Positions 12,501 to 24,500 of a DNA stretch of 64,000 bases are shown piece by piece. The notes under the pieces are model-generated. The model ran no database searches. It was not told where the DNA came from and saw nothing but the letters and a program-made list of their open reading frames with translations. The stretch is from Allolobophora icterica (lineage: Eukaryota; Annelida; Clitellata; Crassiclitellata; Lumbricidae): assembly GCA_963556255.1 (NCBI GenBank), contig OY744617.1, positions 24,893,189 to 24,957,188 of the forward strand, given 5' to 3'. Numbering within the stretch: position 1 is the stretch's first letter; the number at the start of each line of letters is the position of its first letter. Both the position numbers and the translations under genes were made by a program.

Positions 12501-15500
12501 TTGATTAACATAATTTCAATTTTAGTATATGTACCGCCGAAGCAAGGTCTAGAGAAGAAGAACAACACCTAAAAGAGTGACGCCCTCGGAGTTTGAACCT
12601 GCCTGAGGGCAGGGAACTAGAAGAAGAAGATCGTTTACATGTCATAGTATGCCCCACGATCCCAATGGGTCATGCGATTGGCTACTGATAAGACGAAGAA
12701 CGACTAGGTTGAATGATGAAGAAGGAAGATCAAAATTTTAAAACTGCTTCTAACCGGAAGTTATTGTTGTACTAAAGGTTCAATAAAAACTGTGTATTAC
12801 AAAGTGCTTGCATAACTAGATGATTTGAAAGAATAAGATAATGCTCATGGGAAAGATATTATTCGTGTGAAATTTTCCTATCACAGAGATCTGCATACAT
12901 GCTTCGCAAACGTGTATTTATAAATATACTGCCTACATATTTACCTATTATAGGATTGTCTGTATATATGCAGCAGATCGCACATGGTTCTTCAGAAGAG
13001 ATTTCAGAATTTGCAATGAGCTAATTTGCCTTATGTGAGACAGTGATAAATTACATAACTCTTTCTCGCAGATTCGAATGCCATCCGGCCTTAGAGTGGA
13101 AATCAATTCAGCCAGTCCATGGTTTAACATAGACGTCTATCTGCCGCCAGTATACCACGGACAGACAAGGAGAGATTCTATGTGCGGCAACGGTAACAGA
13201 AACTCTGCTGACGATGAAAGAAACAATCTCGACTCTTTCAGGTTTGCCCATTTGCTCTTATGACTTCAGCACAAAATTTGAACTTTTGAAATAAATTTAG
13301 GAAAAATGATATCCGAACAATATAGTATATATTCGTGTGACAGTGCATATTTTAAGAAATTTACACTACTGGGACAAAGTCGGGCGTCTGGTTGATCAGT
13401 GTTTAACCTCTTATGGAACAAGGGCGACCTTTTTGGACATTTCTTCCGCGTTCGAAAAATCAAACGACTTTTGGGGGAATTCTTTGTACACGAAAAGTAG
13501 ATTTCATCTTTTAAAAAAGTTAATGACCTTTTTTTCTTTTAGTCATTACTCCCAAAAAAGTTCAACTTTCCTTCCTTTCTTTCCCAAATCGTCCCCCGAA
13601 AACTTTTATGACCTTTGTTTTACGAATTCATCTCGTCCCTCCCTGACTTTTTTGTGGAATACAGGATTGATTCATAACTTTATCTTCGCAACCGACAATC
13701 CATTTATCCATTTTACTAATTTTCATTCTACTACTGGGACAAATCTTAAAACTCCTCCAACATTTGTCCCACTAGTTATAGTTTAAACATACATTACCTG
13801 GGACAAATCACCCTCACTACTGGGACAAATCCTAAGACTACTGAGACATTTGTCCCACTAGTAATACAGTTAAAATATGCCATTTCGTGTGATGAAAAAC
13901 ACAGGTGACACACCACAGATTCACACAATGAAAAAGACAAAGTTCAACCAATTGAGAAGACACAATTGGTTTGAATGGCATGTTTGATTTTTGGCCTTAG
14001 CAACACTGAGCTCTTCGTCCATATCATTGTATGTAAGCACAATATATCCCAGTCATATTTCATTTCCCAGTGATTTTTCATTTACTTTATTCCCGTGTAT
14101 TTTTCTTTCTTATTTTGGCACGTTAGTCCATTAGAAATATAGACGCAAAAGTTCACGAAGTAATTAATAATTTCTAGAGTTACCATGCCACAGAATTATT
14201 TTCAATCATGGCACGGATGGAACAAAATATTTGCTTCCTAAATTCGGACAAGCACTGCCGCCAATTTGTGTATTTTCTTTTTAGAATTCCTGACGCGGAC
14301 AACTATTTTAAAGTCCAACCCCAGTGTTCGTCAGTGTTCAATCCACCAGTTACACGATGCGAATGCGCAAATATTACCACTTTCAAGTGCTCAGATACAG
14401 ATGTGTTGCTGGAAACGGTCTCAAAGCCGCAAGACCCTCTTCCTGACAGATGGCACACAGGAGTAGTTTGTCACCAGGCCGGTGTCTTCGCAGCTGCAGC
14501 AGCTCTTGATGATTCGACAGATACTGACTCAGATTTCATTCTAGATCCAGAAGTCGTATATCCTCCGTATTCATACGATCCGAATTTTGGAGTGAATGTT
14601 TCGTTCACGTGGCCCACTCCCAAAGGAAAAGCTGAACTAGACGTAGCACAGTATTGTGAAAATATGGTCAAAAGTTCTTTGGTGTATCAGGATTGCAACG
14701 CAAGCGTCGACGTGGCGGAAATAATAAGAGCATGCAAAACGGATATCCAGGTGACGAGCACAAAATGTATTGTATTGACACTAAGCATACATTCTGACAT
14801 GCATTGAAGATATTCGGAAATACTGTTTAAGTAAATTACTCTCCAGCTGTTGCACATGTCGATGCTTTCTTTTTCGCTTCTTCTTCTTCTTTTTATCTTC
14901 TTCGTCGTCTTCTTCTTCTTCTTTTTCGTCTTCTTCTTCTTCTTCTTCTTCTTCTTCTTCTTCTTCGCATTCTTCTTCTTCTTCGCATTCTTCTTCTTCT
15001 TCGCATTCTTCTTCTTCTTCGCATTCTTCTTCTTCTTCGCATTCTTCTTCTTCTTCTTCTTCTTCTTCTTCTTCTTCTTCTTCTTCGCATTCTTCTTCTT
15101 CTTCCCATTCTTCCTCTTCTTCGCATTCTTCTTCTTCTTCGCATTCTTCTTCTTGTTCGCATTTTTTTTCGCATTTTCCTCTTGGTATGCTTCTATTCTT
15201 ATACTTCCTCGTCTTCTTCTTCGTCCTCCAAGAATCCAACGATGCCACTCTTCTCTGTTCTGTGCCATTTCTTTAACTTCTGTAGCTCTGCTTCCTTTGT
15301 TTACGATATAGTCTAACAGTATAGTTACTGGTCTTCCTGTGACTTTGTTTTCTTCAACCCTTTCTTCAATCACTGCCTTCAGGAAATAATTTCCACGAAG
15401 TATTGACCGATTCAGTTCAATTGTCTCTTCTCTATTGTCTTCTCGAGTGTTCTCGCTTCTTGCACCAAACGCCGCTGTGCTTTTCGCAAGAGGAGAGAAC

Positions 15501-18500
15501 ACCGCCTACTTCTTTATGGATGAGCATCGACTTATTACATCTGTTTTATCTATCATTCTTGTAAAATAATCAGATACCTTAAGCTGAAAAAGGGGGTTTC
15601 ATAGTTTATAATTATTAATCATACACCAGTATGGTGATATTTTTGGGTCAATAACTAGCACTGTTCGAAATAATCCTTCGGGTGGAGCTTCGTCCGCAAA
15701 TATTGCCAACTACCTCGCTATGAAATCAACTTCAACAGTAGAAAGGCTTCACCCAAAAAATGACTCGTGGCGGTAATTCCTGCGTAGCTTGGAAATAAGT
15801 GCGAAATAAGAAAAATATAAATCGAAAGGTGGACATAGTTTTGCACTTTTATTCACTTTATCCCAAACTCTTTCCAATTCATAGTGAGTGAATCCGTTGA
15901 AAATATAGAACATCCATGACTACTCGTTGTTGCCAATGTTTAAAATAAGGAGCATAGAATGAAATGTTGTCACCTTAACAATGATCCATAAACGCACTCG
16001 ATTTGAATGACAAGCATTTTGTGAATTTAGTCTTCTTGAAAGTAAATAGGTTGATCGAATTATAGAAACAAGAATCAATACTTTTACTCATTAGAATACT
16101 TTTTACATTTACAAAACTAAAATTTGTGATGAGTACTTTTACTTTTACATGCGTGCATAAAGCCCTATTTACTGTTACTTTTACTTAAGTACATTAGCCC
16201 TATACTTTTAACAACACTGAAACCGTATTTAAAGTTCTGCCTCAGAGGCTTACATAATTATAGCTCAAGACAATGCAAAAACCATGTGCGTGCATCTATA
16301 ACGCACTATGTATTATTTTATCAAAAACACAAAAACTGAAAGAAATGCAAATAAACCTAAGTAAAATGAAAAATAAATTAAGACTACAATACAGTGTGCA
16401 ATAGAAAACTTCAAGACACGTCAAGAAAATGAAAAAATAACACGTCTAAGCTTATACTATTGATTGCGAATTGCTGTATCGCATTGATCAGTGACTTGGT
16501 TTCTCACCCTAATCTGTCCAACTGTTCTTTTGAGCCAACGTTTTCCTGAGGAATTTTACTGTGTTTAGGTCTTCGACGAGTGGCTTCCAGGAGGTCCGTA
16601 TGCGTCTATTTTTGAGGAAAATTGCGTCAACCATTTGGCTGCTAGCATAAACAGTTCTGATGCCAACAGCAACAGCACGCTTAGCATTCTGACATCTGTT
16701 TCTAAAAAGACATGCACTAATCAGTGCAGCGGTCATGGCACGTGTGTTGAAGCAAACTGCGTTTGTAGTCAAGGTATCTAGTGTTGTCTAATTTGAATTA
16801 ATCTAGTCTTATCTAGTCTTGTCTAATTAAAACTAACATATGTAGCTCCTCAATCCTGATATCCAATACATCAGTCGATAGTCGGTCCTATGTCGAACTA
16901 CATTTCATAGTCGCAATCAGATTCTTTGGACGTATCAGTAGAGAATTAAAAAAAAACACAGAACGGAAGAGACGGTGCGGAGTAGGCCTATTAGAAATCC
17001 GAAAACCATGATCCTGAGCTGAACGAAACCAGGAGCTACTGAAACAGGCATCTAGTTCCAAAGACTCGATCGGACCAGAAATTGAGATACCTCTGGTAAC
17101 CTAATACAGTTGGAAATTATTGTTATTTTACAAGTAGGTCTATATGAACTTCATAAATGTACACGTAAATCACATGTATTTTACTCGCATAGTAATATGC
17201 GTGTAAACAACAGTCTCGATCTTACTAAATGAGGCACCGAATGAACAGGCATATGTATTCATATTTCATGCTTTGAACTTGTTAGCAATACTTAAACATC
17301 CACATAGAAATAAACAACGCTCGTGAATAAGCTGGTGCTTTGCGCTTAACTTTACAGTAGTGCTTTAGAAATTTTTGGTTTACGATTATGATTATGAACA
17401 GTGGGTGCATCGTGTAAGTCTAAACCTTCAATGCCAACAGAGACCCTCGATTGATTCGTTGAGCATTATTAAACAATTGCGCTATAGATTTTCTTTAATT
17501 ATCACTGCTTTGGCTAAACATTGTTTGAATCATACTGGAACTGCAAAGATGAATGCAGGTTCTGTCATTTTGTGATCTCCGCTAAGTCGAAATTGTCTTC
17601 TTTCGAAGTCTTGCGAAAAATCATTCACATCTAAAGCCATTGTAGTTTGTGACTAACGGTGTAATAATTGCTTTGAACACAAGAAACATGGTTGGCACTA
17701 GCTTGATAGTATACTCTACTCTTGACAAGGTTACATTGGCACCGACTGTGGAATCCAAGAGAACCAGCCACCATTGTTAACCAGCATCGTTCGTGCTGGC
17801 GTTTGTGACGTACGCATGCGTCCTTGTGACGTCATCAGCGTCTTTGGGAGCGGCATCATATCGACAGCAGCACTCAAGTGTCGCTTTATGGTAGTTGTCG
17901 CTATTTTATAGCTTCTATTTAACATTTCAATAAGTAATTTTCATGACTAGTTCCATATTCTAGTGTTTGTTTAAGCTGCGAGCAATTCTTGAAAATGCAA
18001 CTTCTGGTCAAAATTCAGTGAAGTACTTAAATAGCCTCAAATTGCCTCCGATTTCGTATTTATTTATCATTGTCATCACAATCCCCATCCTCCTGTCGTC
18101 ATTTTCTTCTTCAGTCAGCAGTAGCTTCCTTGGTGTTGTTGGAAATTTTGAAAGTGTTAGAATCTTCTTCTTTTCCTTCAGGCTCGAATTAATCCCTCTT
18201 TGGAGAGGGGTCAGCCACTCGGATCCTTCTCTTCCACTTGTTTCTTTCTTGAGCATCTTCTTTCTTCAGTTTTAGGAGTTTTAGGTCTTGTTGTATCGTG
18301 TCTTCCCATCTCTTCCTCTGTCGTCCCCGACTGCGGCGTCCGTATACCTCTGCATTCATGATTCTTTTCACACAACTATCATCCTCTTTTCTCATTACAT
18401 GTCCATACCACCTCAGCCTGGTCTCTCGTACTTTGTCAGTTATACATGCCACCCCGAGCTTCTTTCTGATGTCCACATTTCTTTTCCTGTCCTTCAGTGA

Positions 18501-21500
18501 GATCCCAAGTATCCATCGTAGCATTCTCATCTCTGTTCTCTCCAGTAACCCTTCATCCCTTTTTGTCAGCGCCCAGGCCTCTGCTCCATATAGCATCACC
18601 GGTCTTGTTGGAAATTTTGAAAGTGTTAGAATAAAACAGATAAAATTAGCCCAGGAGCCACTGTCACTCATAGAATGCATTAGAAAATATCTGTTACTGC
18701 TTCTGAAATACTGGGTTTGTTTACGTCGTATGATTACAATTTCACTCAACCCTCAGCCATCGACCCTGTAACGTAATGCTCTTGATGCAATGACTGTTTA
18801 TAGCCGATAATTGCATAATGTTTGCAACTGCTTGTTTTAATTAGTTGAGCTACCTTGCATTATTGTAGGCCTATATTAACCTAATTGCCGTTCCATTAGA
18901 GGTTATGCTCTCAAAGCAATGATGAGCAAAATTTGAAAATTGCCTAAAGTTTGTGGCAATTATCAGTGTTAACAAATCACCGGTAACTGGGCCTGTTGTA
19001 TTGCTTTCAGGATCAAAGCACCGGAAGCTACGTGGAGACGAACGGAACCTTTATGACCAGTGGTGAATACAGTTGTCCAGTTCCTGGAACAACAACGCAC
19101 AGACGAAGGCGAGCGGCAACAGCTGATACAACGGCCATTTCCACAATGGATGTTTCCATAACGATGAACGGAGTTGTCTATAGCAACAATCTTCCATTTG
19201 TGCTATTCGATTCAATTTGCATGCAGTGCAGCGACAGCACAACATGCAAGCAGAGGGTTGGTTCAACTTACTCAATAGCTTAAAGCGCGATAACATGATT
19301 TGTTCAAGACACACAGTTACAAAAGATGAAGAAAAAGAAGGCGAAGAAGAAGAAGAAGTAGTAGAAGAAGAGTAGTCTGACAAGCTAGCCCCTAGAATCA
19401 GCCATGAGTCTGAAATGGTGGCGACTTCATTTTTCTGAGCTTCAAGATATGAAGGTCGGTGGCCAATTATCCCCCCTCTCTCTTTCTCTCTGTCTTTCTA
19501 TTTACCTCTGGTGCGCGCAACACAGTAAAACACCGACTGGATTTAGCGCAACAGAAACTTCGGAGATCGGCAAGAATAGAATTGTAAAATTCCAGACTCA
19601 TCATGATGAGTGAATGAACGAGGGTCAGTGCAATGCTGAATGACGGATCGTGTCATATTTAGTACCCGGAGTCAGTCGCTAAGGAGTTAAAGACTGACTT
19701 AGAGAGTTACCGTCTGACTTAACAACTTAGTCGACTAAGTCACATGCTTATCGACTGGTTTGGTCGCTTAGACCTATCGACTGACTTACTGACTTGCTAC
19801 CGACTTCTCGGATAATCAGTTATGTCCATTGAACAATGGACATACCTGATTACCTAAGAATATAATGCATTTTACTACATATATGCTGCCCCTGTCGTCA
19901 TTTCCGTGGGCTTTAGATGGGACCAATATATACTCTATATTGGTCCAATATGGAAATATGGGTCCTTTATGGTCTCCGCTCCATGTGGGCATGTTGAAAG
20001 GGGACAGACCGATGACTGTGAAATGTTAATGTGAATTTATGAAAAGTGACAGACACATTTGAGTATTTTTAAAAGGACTAAAACATACGACTAAGTCCAA
20101 GGCTGCATTGCAGTGCTTGTCCAGCCTACAATCCATTCTGTATTGATAAATCCAGTTAGCAATCAGCAGCAGTTGAGAAGTTTGACAAGTTTGCATGCAG
20201 GAAGAGACGCCGTTTTCGATTAAGACAAGTGCTCGATGTCATGTAACGTGACAGACATCTGAGGGGTGTAGTAAGTATAGCCATTAAAGTAGTAAGTAGG
20301 TAGGTAGACTAAGGTTGTAAGTAAATGGCGATTGATATTGAATGATTGTTAGACTGTTAGTCTGTTGCACTGTGACTCGTAACTTATAGGCAATTGTTGC
20401 ACCTGTCCCGCTGCTGAAACTCTGAAACCGTGATTATAAGAACAAGTAAAATGTTAAGTTAACGAAGTCGCTAGCAGTCGATGGCTTAGCGACTGGTTTA
20501 GACTTGAGGACTTAGGGGCGGCGGATGGCGGCTGCACCTGGGACTAGTCATATGACCCTATCTAGCGCAACTGGGATAGTAGAATCTGCAAAGATGGTTG
20601 ACATGGTCCGCCACTGACAGGTCTCGTCCAGAATCACACCCGGCTGCGGACGTTAATTTCAGTCAGAGACTCGTAAGACAATCGATTCCTCATCAACTTT
20701 CGACCGCGCCTGACGTAGGTATACATGCATGTGTGTGTCTATGTAGATATATATATATGTATGCATGTATCTAGACACTTAATGTAGCGCCTCAGAAAGC
20801 GTCAAAGATATCTTCGACCCACGTTTAGATAGTTATCTTCTTGCAAATGTCCTCTCATAGGCAACTCAACGTTCTTTGTTTAGAGTGATGCCTGTGCTAT
20901 AAACGGACAGTGCTATGCAGATGGAGCAACGAATATCAACAACCAGTGTCTACAATGCCTTCCAGAAACAAGTCTCAGTTCATGGACTGACACAACCGGT
21001 GAGTAGTACTCTTATTTGGGTCTATCACGGCGACTAACACATAATTCTTTGTGCACAGGAAACAGAAAGGCGCTTTGATGCTGTTTAGGTTTTCAAAGAT
21101 TGCGATACCGTATACGCAAATATCTAGGTACGGTTGTTCATTCATTCATTCATTCATTCATTCATATATTTATTCATTCAGCCTGCAGTTGCAAAAGAAT
21201 AACTACGCATACAAAAGCACGCATGCATGTATATATATACATTCATGCATGTATGTACTTACGTCCGTAAATATGTATGTATTTATGTATGTATGACAAA
21301 AGAGAACAGCTTTGTATTGTCGGGGTTAAGAAGCGTACTATGTTTTTAATGAATATGTATTGCAGATGGAAGTTTAGTACCTATGTCCATCATGGTCCTT
21401 GTTTGCAGATTGGAAATTGTATTTGCAAATTGTGTAGCGCCACCTTAAGAGAAACGAATCAGAGGCTGTCAAATCTGTGTTTGTTACTTTTGTTTCAGCC

Positions 21501-24500
21501 GTGCAGGAATGGAAACCTTGCACCAGACAGTGTGACTACGGCGCTCGGAGCCGAGATTTGTTGTGTAGTGGCGCTACACAAAGTACAGAGGTTGAACTGT
21601 GCAAGGTGACAGATTGTCCAGGTAGGACATAATTATTCCTTCTGCAAGAACGGCAATTGTTTAGCTACGAGACCTCTACGAGAAACTATCTCTACAATCA
21701 GTAAATTAATTTCTAGGAGAAACAAGCTCTTAGAAGAAAAAGGATCTACTCATCCAAAGTAAAAAATAAATTTAATCAATCAGAGCAATTCGGTACCAGA
21801 TAAAGGAAGATGTAATAAAGAATAAAATCGAACCGAAATCAAAATGAACATACCGAGAACCAGATACAATATTCATACTAAAACCCAAAGAAAATATTCA
21901 CCAGCGACGCAATGATCTAAGTAGGACATATCTGATATACTCTTTTTCAACATGGGTATGGTCACGTGGTACCCTTGGACGTCCAAACCCCACTTGGCAG
22001 GAACCTCCAGAATGGTCACAAGCTCCATTACCTTGTCACATTATGCAATGTAACGTAAATCTTCGAAATTTCTCAGCACCACACAAAACCCACGTCAAGA
22101 AGACCAGTTTAAACACTGGCGCTATATCAGTTCAAGTCCGCAATAGCCAGGCTTTTTGTCCGATTTGGTGCTAGGTCGGAATCCGGAGGTCAAGCCGAGG
22201 AGATAGCATGGTGCTACGGTCGAAATCGTCGTTGATAATGATTGCGATCGTATGGTGGCGCAGGAGTAGAATCAGAATAAGGTAGCTAGAAGAGCTCGGT
22301 TTTCCGTCGTGAGTGGAAAGCAGCAGAGGAGAGTGCAAGCGCAGGCTGGTGTAACATAGACTAAAGGGCAGTTGCAGAATTTTAGAGAGGAGACTGGAGA
22401 AAGATATGCTGCTATGATATTAGACCTGGATGGTTGGATGGTGAATAGCTGGCGAATATACGAGAGTTGAGATGTTTGAAGGGTGTTGTGAGCGCAGATC
22501 AGACACCGAGTGCCTAAAACCCATCGAGAATATTAATCCGTCCGGCAGAAATCCTCGGTGCAACGGATTTCTAAAGCTTCAACTTACCTAATAAGCCCGG
22601 TGATCAAATACATGCATATATCAGCCGTTCATATCAAGAGAAACCTGCCCACGCTCAATACCGAAACCCATCTATGCAGCGCCGGTGTAGAATACAGTGC
22701 CCATGATACTTCTGTTATCTGCAATCAGAAAGTGTTGTACATGAGCAATTATCTTAATTGACTAAAATATTTTATATACTAATCGTATTGTACATATTAG
22801 GCCTATTTGCTTTCAAAACTCTATCTCTGTCCAATTTATAGTATCTATAGACTATATTAAACTGTAGGCCTACTAATTTATATTTTTCTCTACTTTAGCA
22901 AACAAAGACGAAGAACATGAAGGTGTTGGCTTTACATTTTCCGAAGAAGATTTGGAAAAAGTAAACCAATTTGTGAAAACATTCACTTTATCCTAACATA
23001 AGCAGTACAGTTTTGAAGGGTGTCTTGAAATGCGCTCTATAAAAGTCCACATACACATGCACACATACAGACATACAAACATACATATTATGCACATAAA
23101 TAGACATACAGACATACATATATACACACATACATACATACAAACATACATGTGCATATACAATTTTTACACATTGATATTCCAGTAATGTGTATATTTC
23201 TGATCAAATGTACCGCTGGCAAGTCAGATTTTTATAGCGAATGATTTTTACGATGCTTAAGATTCTGACGGAACCAGAGGAATTTTTCATTCCGATTGCT
23301 GAGGCGCTGAATTCATACTGTTCGAAAAATGCTGTCTTATGTTGCCACAGCGTTGGGGTATCTTCAACTAGGTACGTTTATTTGAAAATTTTGTCTGACA
23401 AACTTTGCAAAACAGACCACAAGACGCTTACAGCTACTTTTATAAAGTTATCTAACCTAACCTATGAACTTCTATAACGCCATAATAATGTCCGATGAAT
23501 CAGTATGTGGTTGCTGCTAAAAATGGTGTCAAGTCAAAATGTTTAGCGAAAGTTCTGGTCAAAGCCAGTAGGAATACCTGAACGGAGGAAATGAGTCGAA
23601 GAAGAGGTGAGCTCATAGCCGAGTGAACACTCCACCGCAGAAAAATTCAGATCCTTGGGCCGAGGTGAGATGAAGGCGCACCACACACCTCGATAACTGT
23701 TCTTTTCCTCATCATGGTTAGAATGAGACAACCAGATTACCTGGTCAAGTCGAGACAAGTCTTGAGAGTCAACACGGTCTAAACAAATTTAGACTGGCTT
23801 AAAATTCGAGTCTTACAGACGATTACAGTCTGGTCTTGACAATTATTAGCATTTTCACAGGCTGCCAAATTGGCTATTATCTATAATATCTTTGGCTTAT
23901 AGATATACAATCGTCCAGAATTTACCGAGAATATCGCCGCCAGTTTAGGCCCCAACTTCTTAGTCAAGAAAAGGAAGGCCATATAAGATGCATACAATTT
24001 AAAATATGTAAGTGTTCAGTCACGGCTGAAGCATCAAATTATGATTCTCTGATAACATAAATTGATGCCTTATACACCATGATAATGACCTATTGAAGCC
24101 AGTGCATTACAGCATATTCTATACATATTAAATTCGCGCTTATCTATGTCCTACAAATTAACAACAGGTGTAAATAAGCTTAAGCGTATGCTAACTTCTT
24201 CACATGCTAGCCAATCCGATGAAGCTTGTTAGGTTACTTATTGTTGGCCTCGAAGGGTAGGCCCTTGATTACGCAGCTTTCAGTTGATATTTGCTTTACG
24301 TTTACAGCGTCACTTCCGTAACCTTTACGTCACCAAATCTGATGACGTATGCATCCGGGTATCCACTGCTAACAGCACCTGACACAAAGTAAGCCTACAT
24401 AGACCTAAGAAATAGTTAATATTGTATATGCATCTTTGTCCTTCTTCTGAAGGTGAATTCAGCTAAGAGTAAGCTGTCAACGATGTGATACCTAGTTGTT

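Noticed and set aside
14687..15502. Long Lys-rich frame on the minus strand, and Glu-, Arg- and Phe-rich frames nearby
   Set aside because: They are translations of the CTT microsatellite and its flanks; no splice or start context, and they overlap gene A exon 9 on the other strand.
19660..20530. Possible TIR element with GTCAGTCGCTAAG-like ends
   Set aside because: Only weak and scattered similarity between the two sides; no target duplication.
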